A stretch of DNA of 21,241 bases from Triparma columacea (taxonomy: Eukaryota > Sar > Bolidophyceae > Parmales > Triparmaceae). Below are positions 7,289 to 16,807 of the stretch, in pieces. The notes under the pieces are model-generated. The model did no database searches. It had not been told where the DNA came from and saw only the letters and a program-made list of their open reading frames with translations. Positions within the stretch are counted from its first letter, which is position 1, and each line of letters starts with the position of its first letter. The translations under genes and the position numbers were made by a program. The DNA lies in the NCBI GenBank assembly GCA_030267965.1, contig BRYA01000008.1:1-21241 (forward strand), written 5' to 3'.

Positions 7289-9802
7289 TCAGATCATGTC
7301 CTCGACGATCTCCCCGTCGCTGTCGTACTCGAAATCTTCGATTCCGATGTCGTCTTCCTGCTTCATGTCGACCTTAACGTTTCCCTCCTTATCTAGCACG
7401 ACCTTGATTCCGTCCTTCCGACCCTCGGCCTTGATGTCGTTCCAAACGATACCCTTCTTCCCGACCTTTCCCTCACCGCCGACGGAAAATCCATCCTCAT
7501 CGGAGAAGGAGTTGGTCAAGTCCACCATTCCCTCCTCGAGTTTGGCCTTCTTGTAGTAAAGCTTCCCAGTCTTCTTGCTCCTGCGGTGGAATGAAGCAGA
7601 GTGACGATTGAAGGGTTGTTAGGATTGTGCGCACCTTCCCCCCGTCTTTCATTTCCTCACTAGCCCCTCCTCCATCCGAATTTCTCACCTCTTTCTGACC
7701 TTCCTCATTGCGAACCCGTCCTTGTACCCCTCCCATCCCTTGCCCCTCATGATGCCGTTCCCTCCTCCTAGAAAGTCCTCGAACATCTCCAGGCTGCTCT
7801 CCAGCTCCTCCCCGTCCGAGCTTGTGACGCTGGCGGGGCTCCCCTTGACCGCGCTCCCGAACGAGATACCGGCGAACATGTCCATCGAGGAGGAGGGAGC
7901 TTCGGACTGGCCAAGCGAGAGCGCAGTGTCCTGAACAATATCATCCCCCTTACCCATGCCCCCCTGTTCCATAATCGTCCTGCAAGGGGAAGAGGGGGGT
8001 TAGGGGGGGGGTTAAAGGGGGGGTCCCGGAGATTAGTATTGGCGATTGTAGTAGGTTGTGTGCCTGCGTAGTAGGTTGTCGATGTCCCGTGAACCCCTCG
8101 CCCTTGCAATGGTCTTTCCCTTTATCCCTCCTCTCCCCCCCCCCCCCCCCCGCAAGCTCTCACCTCTCCCTGATGACCTTTGCCGCCTCCCTCCCCCACC
8201 CCTTCCTCCTTACGTCCCCCATCCCTTCCCTGCACCTCCTCTCGCACTCCTCTGCGTTAATGTGTTTCCTCCCAACCCTCCGAGAGATCTCGGACCAGTA
8301 CCCCTCAGCGCTCTCGTCGTGGGTTAAGGCGGTATCCCTCCTGGCCTTCCAGAGTAACGAGAGGCTCGAAGCGTCCCAGAAACCGGAAGGGTCGGACCCT
8401 TGGGAACCCCCATCGAGGCCCATGACCCGAGCCTGAACCTCCCTGATCATACCCTCCATCGTGTTCTCCCTTTCTTTCTCCTTCATCCTAAGCGAAAGAC
8501 GAGCGAAGCGATGGGCGAAGGTTGTTTTTAGGAGAAGACGGCGTGTGAGAATGCCGTCCTCACAGTCCTCTCAATCTTACAAAATTTGTCTTCTTCGCTC
8601 AGCTTCTCATCTTTCCTTCCCCCCCCCTCTCGTCCTCTTGCCGTTGTCCTCACCTCCTCTTCTCGATTTTCTTCCTCCTCTTAATCCTCTCTCTTTCCTT
8701 CTTCTTCATTTCCTTCCCTTCCCTCCCCTCCAAAAACAAATCATCGTCCTCCCCCTCATCATCCTCGTCGTCCCCCCCGTCGTAATAAACGGGTCTCTTC
8801 CCTCCCGGTCCCCATACGAGAACCCTACCCTCCTGGTACCGCACGTCGACCTCCTTGGGGTGGGCGTCACCCACGTCTCGGGGGCACGTTGGGAGGGCCT
8901 GGAGGGATCCCAGTAGGCACGACTTTGCGTCCGACCTCCCCGGGGGGGGTCGCCTCCTCTTGGGGCCCCCCTGGGAGGCGGAGAGGGGGACGGGGGACTT
9001 CTCGGGGCTGGTTTTCTCGCCCTCACTAGAAGTAACTTGGGCGACCCAGGAGGAGTCTACGTCAGGCTGGAGGAGACCGAGGAGGTGAGCGTCGTTGGAG
9101 GTTTGGAGGTTGGCAACTGAGGCGGCGCGGGAGGCCTCGTGGGCTAGGCGGGCGGCCTTTTCTGATTCTGCTCTACGCTGAGCGAGGATCTGAAGTTGTG
9201 AGGGGGGATAAGGATTAGGATAAGGATGAGGATAAGGATGAGGATAAGGGAAATACTGGAATGTGATGATGCCGTGTGTGTTGTTGTCTTTCTCTTTGTA
9301 TCCTCGCTTGCTTGCGTATGGGTTTAATTAACCCTATTTCACTAACTCCAAGCCCTCCTCTCACCTTCTCCAATCTCTTCCCTTTAAACCTCGATAAATC
9401 CTCCATCCCTTCCCCCTCGTCTGCGCTGATTATCCCCATCTCCCCAATTCCCCCCTCACTTTTCCCTCCATTTGCTCCCTTTCCCTTGAATTTTTTCTTC
9501 TTTCCAAGCCTCCCCCCGACAGCTTCCTTGTTCTTCCTATTTTTGGCTCCTCCTTTGTTGTTTTGAGCTGAATAGTTGGTGTTCCCCTTTCTCATCCCTT
9601 TTACTTGCCCAATGTTGTGGTTATTTGTTTGTAGCTGTTGTTTAGCTTTAGATATTGCCAAGGCTTCTATTTCCTTTAGCTTCGAGGCAAAGCTGGTTGA
9701 TTTTGAGGCATTTAAAGAATTCGACGCACCATTTATTGCTGTTGATACGCTATTATGATGTATTGTAGAGGAGATAGTAGTATTATCGAAGATATTAAAC
9801 AT
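7289..9802 (-). CDS. Nuclear SANT-domain protein, MIS18BP1/KNL2-like candidate (five exons)
   Basis: Exons, reading 5' to 3': 9802-9365, 9189-8654, 8487-8164, 7979-7689, 7580-7289. The total is 1881 nt, 626 aa. The introns (175, 166, 184, 108 nt) all begin GTGAG and end AG, and their phases (0, 2, 2, 2) agree. Residues 1-146 are Asn/Ser/Lys-rich. PKRRR at 222-226 and a basic helix at 304-330 look like nuclear localisation signals, with an acidic stretch at 285-297. A SANT/Myb-like domain spans 361-412, with W362, W371, the GYWSEIS run at 387-393 and EEC at 404-406. C-terminal motifs are SLEMFEDFL (495-503), DGFAMRK (520-526) and GIVWNDIK (573-580). The SANT core and the order of the C-terminal motifs match what I remember of vertebrate MIS18BP1, which recruits CENP-A deposition machinery to centromeres. 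No SANTA domain is evident. An ACAG just before the ATG could be an acceptor from an upstream exon. Confidence 0.75.
7980..8163 (-). other. Intron 3 of the SANT gene, with G17 near the donor and C-runs near the acceptor
   Basis: On the transcribed strand GTGAGAG is followed within a dozen bases by G17 (C17 at 8135-8151 on plus). The 3' part holds C7, C9 and C6 runs (G-runs on plus at 8017-8023, 8003-8011, 7994-7999) flanking a CCTAAC branch site, then TTGCAG. Splicing restores the codon AG|G between exons 3 and 4. Confidence 0.75.
9206..9249 (-). repeat. Hexamer tandem repeat (GGATAA/GGATGA/GGATTA) in intron 1 of the SANT gene
   Basis: About seven imperfect six-base units lie just upstream of the acceptor at 9190-9191. 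In the sense orientation they read TTATCC/TCATCC/TAATCC and so form the polypyrimidine tract. One variant supplies the branch-like CCTAATCC. Confidence 0.85.
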
Positions 9803-9952
9803 CTGTAAGCCTTGACTTTTAGGCTTATTTGAAGAGCACACCAACAGATACTTTGGCCCTTCCTTTGCTTTTTCTTTGGGTCAATTTCTAGATGGAATCA
9901 ACGACCTTTCTTTTTCTTTTTTTACTAACCGAACCTTCTCCTATGTAGTGAC

Positions 9953-9978
9953 ACTAACGCTCAGATTGAGCGGCTAGT
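9953..9978. repeat. Inverted repeat in the divergent promoter region
   Basis: Inner arms CGCTCA and TGAGCG are separated by GAT. Outer arms ACTA and TAGT add four pairs across a small asymmetric bulge. It could be a factor-binding palindrome or a hairpin. Chance cannot be excluded at this size. Confidence 0.55.
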
Positions 9979-10213
9979 TTGGACGATGAGTATCATAATG
10001 GTGGCCATTTTGTGCTATTTTGTTAGCATTTTTACCTGTAATTGGAGCCCTGGCGTGGTTTAGGGGTCCCTCTAGTACGCTGTCAACTCTAACTATATGT
10101 GTGTTACTTTGGGAAAGCAATCAACTTGCTCATATAGGATCCTAAAACATGAACTGAAACTCAAAAATTGCGTTCCGTGTCTCGAAGTCGCGAGATGAAA
10201 AGATCATTAATAT

Positions 10214-10221
10214 TATAAAAG
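10214..10221 (+). promoter_or_regulatory. Candidate TATA box of the aspartic protease gene
   Basis: TATAAAAG is a canonical TATA match, 181 nt upstream of the start codon at 10402. It would imply a leader of about 150 nt. No experimental start site is known. Confidence 0.4.
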
Positions 10222-10401
10222 GTTTGTGGCGCTCGTTTCAATTCTTGATTACTTAACTGTCTGAATCATCTTCATATATCTTACATACTGAACCCTCTAT
10301 CATGTCACTATACTCCTTACCCCTTAACGGTTGAACATTCCCCTCGCCGCCCTTCTCACTCACATCAAAATCACTCCTTTCTCGCCCTCAAATCTCTATA
10401 G

Positions 10402-11725
10402 ATGAAGTACTCTTCCCTCGCTCTCCTTTCACTTTTCTCTAGCGCCGCGGCTCTTGTCCGTGTTCCCATGAAGAAGCACAATGATGAGGACTTCCTCGCA
10501 AACCGTCGTGAGGTCATTCAGGAGAAGTTGGAGCTTGGCCTTCAGGACTCTGGAAATGTTGTCGTCTCCAACTACGAGAACGCACAGTACTACGGAGAGG
10601 TCTCCCTCGGTTCCCCCGCCCAGACCTTCAACGTGATCTTCGACTCTGGCTCTGCCAACCTCTGGGTCGCATCCAAGGACTGCACCTCCTCAAACTGCCG
10701 CTCCCACCCCAAGTACGACTCCTCCTCTTCCTCAACCTACGCAGCCAACGGTACGGCCTTCAACATCGAGTACGGCAGCGGGGCCTGCACAGGCTACATC
10801 TCCCAGGACACGCTCAACTGGGCTGGCCTCGAGCTTGAGGATCAGGGCTTTGCGGAGATCACTGACGCCGGGGGCATGGGAGTTGGCTACTCCGTCGGGA
10901 AGGTGAGGGGTCAGCGAGCGTATGTCCTTGTCACTGTCCCTGTCCCTCCCCTTGCCAACTAACTCCCCCCGCCCCACTCCACTCTCCACTCCCCCCCCTC
11001 CCCCCCCCCAGTTCGACGGCATCCTTGGCCTCGCCTATGACGAGCTCGCCGTCTGCGGTGACCCCAACTCCTCGGAGGGTTACATCCCTAACTGCGTCCC
11101 CACCCCCCTCTCCCGCCTCCACGCCAACGGCATCATCGACCAGTCCCTCTTCGCCTTCTACCTCGGCGGCCTCAAGCCTTGCTTTCCCGAGTGCATGGAG
11201 GGGTACGACGGCGAGCTCACCATTGGTGGAATCGACGAGAACCACTACACCGGGGACCTCGATTACTACCCCGTCTCCAAGCCTGCGTACTGGCAGCTCA
11301 CTGTCGACTCCGTCGGCGTCAACGGGGAGGACGTCTCCACCGCCGACACGAGGGAGGCCATCGTCGACTCCGGAACCTCCATGCTCGTCGGTCCGGAAGA
11401 CGCCATCGATGAGATCGCCTCCGCCATGGGCGCGCACAAGATGAAGTCCACGGGGGAGTACATCGTAGGGTGCAACAAGGACATCCCAGACGTCGAGATC
11501 ACCATCGGGGGAAAGCTCTACACCGTGGAGTCCGAGAACCTCGTCCTGGCGGACGGGCCCATCTGCATCCTCCTCATGCTCGGGATGGACCTCTCCGAGG
11601 TCGGGCTGGGGTGGATCCTCGGGGACGTCTTCATGAGGAAGTACTACACGGTCTTCGACATGGACAACGACAGGATCGGGATCGCCCTCGCGACCAACGG
11701 AACCGACCTCGTCGAGGCCATGTAA
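10402..11725 (+). CDS. Pepsin/cathepsin D-type aspartic endopeptidase (family A1), two exons
   Basis: Exons 10402-10902 and 11012-11725, 1215 nt, 404 aa. The 109-nt intron has donor AAG|GTGAGG, branch ACTAAC at 10958-10963 and acceptor CCCCAG, in phase 0, joining SVGK to FDGILGLAYDE. Residues 1-18 are a hydrophobic signal peptide, followed by a short basic propeptide to about residue 53. Catalytic aspartates are D81 in FDSGSANLWV and D286 in IVDSGTSMLVGP. The flap tyrosine is Y124 in IEYGSG. WILGDVFMRKYYTVFD near the C-terminus is a family hallmark. Cys pairs follow the cathepsin D pattern (CTSSNC, the GCNKD to GPIC pair). N-glycosylation sequons NGT and NSS are present. It is likely secreted or delivered to a lysosome/vacuole as a zymogen. 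Both catalytic motifs are DSG instead of the commoner DTG in at least one lobe. Length is normal for the family. Confidence 0.95.
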
Positions 11726-12400
11726 AACCTGAGAAGAGAGGGAGCAAAGGAAAGAAGCGCTGAGGCATCATCATTACTATTATGAAGCTGCGCATCTTGC
11801 GGCTTGTGGCATGGTTAACGGGAAAGAGTGGGGTACAGAGAGAGAAAGGGAGGATTCGCTTTCACCGATTCGCTTCTTCACGAAAAAGTAATTTCCAAAA
11901 CGAAGCCCATTTTTCGCTCGAAAACACAGTCTGCAGTCCAAATTATTAATGAACCGTTTTGCCGACACCTGCGGAACCATTTAAGGCTGCCACGCATTTA
12001 GTCAGTCTGCCGCTCTGGTTTGCTCCTCCCGTCTCTTTTTTCTCCACGTCGTTCGGGTTCTTCGGATTTATCGGTTCGTGGAGGCCGTTCGCCACTAGCG
12101 TCCCTTCTCCCCCTGGTTGCCCGCCACTAGCGGGTCCCCAGTTCAAAGGCGACTCTCCACAATCCTCAGCTCCTTTCACCCCCGAACCAACAACAACTCC
12201 CCACAAAGACGGTTGAACACACTAAACCAGGAAACAAACTTGTCCGTCGACCCAGCGCCCAAAGAAAGGGCTTCCAATGCTCGAAATCCACACATCGCAT
12301 CTATCTCTAACAGAAGGTAGCAATCGGAAAAACTTAATTCTCAACGAAATTTGCAACCCACCAATCTCCCCTCCTTCCCCACCCTTCCCCTACTAGTCCT
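11726..12400. other. Convergent intergenic region, no gene seen
   Basis: This holds the 3' ends of the plus-strand protease and the minus-strand MYB gene. Short open frames on both strands lack domains and good starts. A small perfect hairpin (CCCGC/GCGGG around CACTA) lies at 12120-12134, and GCCACTAGCG occurs twice near 12091 and 12123. Nothing else was recognised. Confidence 0.6.
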
Positions 12401-13469
12401 CTAATATAGAGGCGGGATGATGATATTTTCGTCGTAGAATGACGTGAAGGGTTCCTCCTTAAAGTTGAAGAAGAAGAAGTCCGTCATGTCCAGCACCTCG
12501 CTCTCTTCACTGCTGCGGCCCCCCAGGCTCTCCTCGTCGCTCTCCTCCTCGCTCTCGGTGCTGACGACGGTCCCCCCTGAGAACCCGCTCATGAAGTGGG
12601 AGCTTATCTCCTCGTCGCTGAGGTAGTCGACCGCCACGATGGAGGGCGCGAGGGCTATCCCGGAATTGTTGAGGTCGTCCTGCCTCTTCATCTTCTCGGC
12701 GAGAAGGACCACGGAGGGGGGGGGGAGGGGAAAGTGGGCGCGGGCCCTGGAAGGGGAGGGGGGCACGAAGGAGAAGGGCCGGCTGGAAGGTTGTTGCTGG
12801 GCGCTGCAGCTGATGCTGCTGCTGCTGCTGCTGTTGCTGCTGCTGTTGCTCTTCTTCTTCAACTTCCTAACCGAGGCGTTGTTGCCGGACTTATTCTCCT
12901 TCTCTACGCTGCAAACCTTGCCCTTGCGCGGGGCCGCGAGGGTCGCGGCGCCGTCTGCGCATCCAGCCTCCATCTGCTGCCTGTTCATAGTGGTCTTCAT
13001 TTTCCTTGCAGCGGACCTGGTGGCAGACCAGTACCTATTCTTGACAGCGTTGTCAGTGCGGCCTGGGAGGTAGGAGGTAATCTTCGCCCACGCGTTCCCG
13101 TACTGCTTCTGCAGGCTGAGGATCAGGGCGTCTTCCTCTTTGCTCCATCCTCCCTTCTTGACATTGGGGTCGAGGTGGTTGTGGTACCTCTCCCTGCACT
13201 GTTTACCCGTCCGAGTCTTGATAGACTCAGACACTCTGCTCCATGAGCTTGTACCGTACTCTTTGACGTAGTTCAAGAGGGACTGGTCCTCCTGAAGGGT
13301 GGAAAAATTGGGGAAATGAGGTGAGAGGAAATTTCCCATGCCGAGGCGGAGGTGGAAGAAAATTTGCCGTTCTACGCGGTGATATCATGTCTAAAATGTT
13401 TCTTACCTGTACAGACCATGCCTTTTTATCCTTGGATGGTGATTGCTTGCGTCTAATCACGTAACTCAT
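12401..13469 (-). CDS. R2R3-MYB transcription factor, two exons
   Basis: Exons 13469-13407 and 13291-12401, 954 nt, 317 aa. The 115-nt intron (GTAAGA...CTTCAG) is in phase 0 and splits repeat R2 between AWSVQ and EDQSLLNYV. R2 spans about 15-63 with W18, W38 and Y57 (QCRERYHNHLDP). R3 spans about 67-112 with W70, W89 and Y108-W109 (GRTDNAVKNRYW). The third tryptophan is tyrosine in both repeats. No R1 is present. The rest is low complexity: a Ser/Asn/Gln run encoded by an interrupted CTG/AGC microsatellite, acidic clusters (DEEISS, ESEEESDEES) that could act in activation, and a Phe-rich tail ending PPLY. It is a sequence-specific DNA-binding regulator in the nucleus. Target genes cannot be read from this window, but see the inverted repeat next to its start. 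Confidence 0.93.
12807..12862 (-). repeat. Interrupted CTG/CAG trinucleotide microsatellite coding Ser/Asn
   Basis: GCTGCTG repeats broken by GTT and GAT lie within the MYB coding sequence and encode a run of Ser and Asn (AGC, AAC). The tract is in frame and probably variable in length between strains. Confidence 0.85.
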
Positions 13470-13477
13470 GTCTTATG

Positions 13478-13497
13478 GCAAATAACTGGTTATTTGC
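13478..13497. promoter_or_regulatory. Perfect 9-bp inverted repeat next to the MYB start codon
   Basis: GCAAATAACTGGTTATTTGC has arms of nine bases around TG and lies eight bases upstream of the MYB ATG at 13469. It contains TAACTG, which fits the animal/protist Myb core YAAC[GT]G, and AACC on the other strand. It is a candidate autoregulatory site or leader hairpin. Confidence 0.5.
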
Positions 13498-13502
13498 AGA
13501 AA

Positions 13503-13531
13503 ACCCAGAGAAATTTCTGGGTGTTTTTTTT
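13503..13531 (+). other. Stem-loop followed by T8
   Basis: ACCCAGA and TCTGGGT form a 7-bp stem around GAAATT, then G and eight T at 13524-13531. The layout resembles a hairpin/U-tract terminator or a Pol III stop. No RNA gene upstream is recognised, because the adjacent sequence is MYB exon 1 on the other strand. Confidence 0.4.
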
Positions 13532-14050
13532 GGGGCCTCTACAATTCGCTCATTTTGTTGAATTTGCCTTGATTCGTTACATTGAATATATTTTCCCTTT
13601 CGCCACCATTACCCCTTCTTGCCTCCCTCTGATGGGCCGCACCACCGTTACGACCTATAAAAAAGTGGATGGAGTCTGTAGGCCAGCTATAAACCCCTTC
13701 CAACTCGACCGCGCCCTCCTTTCTCCCTCCTCCCCTCTATTCCCTCACCTTACAATCCTATTTCCCCCTTAAATTCCCCCCTCAGTCTCGAATATCCCTA
13801 AACACCTCCCCAAAACAAAATTCCTCCTCATAATTCATATCGGTTTCCCAATCTTTCTCCATTTCCAAGTCCAATCTTCACCCCGGGTTGAATTTTCCGC
13901 CTCTTCGGTCCTCCCCGGTCCCCTTTCACTCATTCTACCCCCGTTTCACCCCTGCCCCTCATCTCATCCAATCTTCCCTACAAACACCCCCGAACCTGTT
14001 CTCCTCTTTCAATAAATTACCCCTCTCCTTCTTTTCCGATAGTGACACCC

Positions 14051-16763
14051 ATGATGCAGCGTAAGAAGCGTTCCTTGAGGCCTCACGTACCCAGGTCAAA
14101 GCAGCACGCTGTCTCTCAAGCAAAGCAGCACGCTGCTTCACACAAATCTCTCAACAACCAAACACACAACCAAGCTAATTACCTTTCCGCGACCAGCAAC
14201 ACGAACGCACATGCGAATTCGATGAAGGACTACGTTTCTCCGCACGCTCGGCAAAAGAAGAAGCACATGGATATGATCGCAGTCTCCCTCCTCAACCTTC
14301 ACGAGAGCTACTTCTTATCCCCCTCCCCCCCCTCGACCAATAAGGTATCCTCCCTGGCGTCTCTCCTCAGGGAAGGCGGAGGTTTCCACGCTCCCACGTC
14401 CACCGTCACCCCTACTGCCCTCCTCTCCCTAACAGACACTGCGCCCCAGGCCCTGGCCAAGATCTTCTCTGAGTCGAACCCACGCGCAGCGATACCCTCG
14501 CCAGAGCACCTCGCCTCGTACCTCGGATCCCTCGACTACACGGCCTTTTACCAGGTGAGAGCTGCTTCCCCCCGCCCCCCCCCCACCCCAATCAAAATAT
14601 TAACCCCACCCCCCCCTTCCCCCACCCCCCCTTCCCCCACCCCCCCGCAGCTGTTCCCTGTCCTCTACGACATGCTCACGATCCCCTACCACACGATCCT
14701 TGAGGCTGCTCCCCCCAAGCGCGGTTCGGCAGCCTCCCGTAACGCTCCTGTGCCCCCTCCCATTGACGCCCCTCCGGAGCACTCTCACCCCACCCAGTAC
14801 AAGATCCACCACCTCATCCACGACTATCTCCTCCCCCTCTCCAATAGGCTCCAGATAATCTCCAACACTGCCCTGGCCATGTCTTCCGAGGTGATATCGC
14901 ACCCCCTGCTGATCCAAGGGATGGCCAAGTGGGAGCCCACCCTGGTGCCTCTTTTCAAACACTTTGCTTCCCCCAAGGAGATATACCTCCAAAACCCTTA
15001 CACCCACAAGTCCACCGTCCACGAAGCCGTGACGATAGGTAAGGATGAGGAGGAGCGGGCTTTATCTCAAGAGCACCCAATCGCTTCGCTCGTCGCCACT
15101 AACACTTAACCCTTGCCGCTGCTCACTTCGCTCGTTGCAGACCGCGAGGAGTATTACAATTTCCTCAGAACTTTTTTCTCAATGTACTCGAGCGAAAAAA
15201 TCAACGAAGAGCTGCTCCCCCTCTTTGACTTGACCCTTTCCGCGTCCACCCACTTCGTCCCCGCCCCCAAGAGGTGCTCCAACGACGCCGCCTCCCTCCC
15301 CTTTATGGGCTTTGTCGAGACCCTTGTCCTCACGTCTCTCTCTCTCTCCCCCTCCGATGTTCCCAATAGTCAGATCATCTCCTCGGTCTACAACACCTTC
15401 ACCTCCCTCATGGAAAGGATAACCAAGCAGCAACTGCATTCCACCATCGCCCATTACTCGAGGCCCCCCACCTTCCCAGCGCTCACGCGTTTCCTAGCGC
15501 TACTCAGAGATTCGGGGATACTGAACTCTCGCCTCGGATATCACGAGGCTGCCAGGTGAGGAAAGGTGATGGGTCATGGGTCATGTTATATGAGCAACAA
15601 AGCAGCGGCCAGTTGCTGTTGACCTGAACCGCTAACACGACCCTTTCGGCGACTACACTCGCTTCCTTCCGCTTCGCTCGTTGCCACACGCTAGGATCTT
15701 CATTGACGCCTCTTCCCCTCCCGACCCCATCTCTCCCCTGCCAACCTTTGAGCAGATCATTCTCAAGACGATCCCGATACTCGCGGCTCTCCTCCCTCCC
15801 TCGAAGTCCTCCGACTACGTAAGGACCTGCGTGCAGAACACCTTCTACAGGAATCACAATCCCAACACCCATTCCATGAGCGGCCCTCCCCCCTCCTTCA
15901 ACCTGCCAATGTGCGACGCTCAAGTCCTGCAACACTTGGCAAAGAGTGCCCTGTCTCCCCTCCGTTATGTCTTCCTACGCTATGGGGGTTACATCAGCGA
16001 CGACGTTGAGGCCTGCGCGCCTTCCATCGTCACCTCTTCCTGGCAGACTGCAATTGAGAAGAAGGATGACCTAACCATCGATCAGGCCGCCTTCCTGGAC
16101 TTTCTCTCCCATTTCAACGTTGTGGGCGATACAAAATCCCATCTTTCCCTCCGTTCCGTTAACAAGATTGTCCAGTTGGTTTGCTCGGCGAACTCGACCA
16201 AAGACATTACATTTGCTTCCTTCCTCGACATTTTAACGGTCATTTCAATCACTTACTTCTCAGGGGGGCTGCCTGACTCGACCGCTGTAACTTGTCTCGC
16301 CTCCCTATTTTCCGTCATGGATCCTGCCGAAATTATGTTCCTCTCTCCTGCACCAGCTTCCGGCGGCAACGGAACCCCTCCTTCTCCTCACGATGACTCC
16401 ACGATAGGTTCGAACGACCCCTACAACATCGCCTCCGGCCGTGTCTCCCCCGGCGGCACATCCTCCTTCGAGCCCGATGCAAAAAACAAACCCTCCGCCA
16501 ACAATCCTTTTGACACACCTTTCTGCGACGACGATGACATGGTTGACGCTGTCCCTTCGACCTTGGTTACCGACTCCTCCGCTTTCAACAACATAGTGTT
16601 CCCCCCCCAAAATGAAAAGCAGCCTGCCAAGTCCCGGCAGGCCGACCCGAGAGCGAACATGGAGGCATTTGAAGCGAAACTGCCCCTGCGCAATGCCCTC
16701 TTCCAGCTTTATCAAATCCTGTCCTCCAGGGAACCTCAGCCTGAATCGCAGGTCGGTTATAGC

Positions 16764-16807
<44 letters not shown>

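Larger units (their letters stand above)
9803..10401. promoter_or_regulatory. Divergent promoter region between the SANT gene and the aspartic protease
   Basis: No coding frame is supported. On the plus strand TATAAAAG lies at 10214-10221, 181 nt before the protease ATG, followed by an AT-rich and then a CT-rich leader. A two-part inverted repeat lies at 9953-9978. On the minus strand a GTAAAAATGC donor-like site at 10035 and a CCTAAAA...TTACAG acceptor-like end at 9803 could bound a 5' UTR intron of the SANT gene. Confidence 0.45.
13470..14050. promoter_or_regulatory. Divergent promoter region between MYB and the 1854-aa protein gene
   Basis: No gene is supported. The MYB side carries an inverted repeat and a hairpin with a T8 run. 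Plus-strand TATA-like sites TATAAAAAAG (13656) and TATAAAC (13688) lie about 360 to 395 nt before the ATG at 14051. From about 13700 to 14040 the plus strand is pyrimidine-rich and poor in G, like the leaders of the protease and SLOG genes, and is probably a long 5' UTR. Confidence 0.5.

Noticed and set aside
8706..9026. Arg/Pro-rich minus-strand frame overlapping SANT-gene exon 2
   Set aside because: It is out of frame with the exon that splices correctly on both sides. The Arg/Pro bias is typical of a GC-rich shadow frame.
9215..9844. 209-codon minus-strand frame read as a stand-alone gene
   Set aside because: Its 5' part is exon 1 of the SANT gene. Beyond the GTGAGAGG donor at 9364 it reads into the hexamer-repeat intron. 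Its first codon is TTG.
11726..12400. tRNA or small RNA gene near the CCCGC/GCGGG hairpin
   Set aside because: There is no cloverleaf, no A/B box pair in correct spacing and no T-run terminator. The stem is only five pairs.
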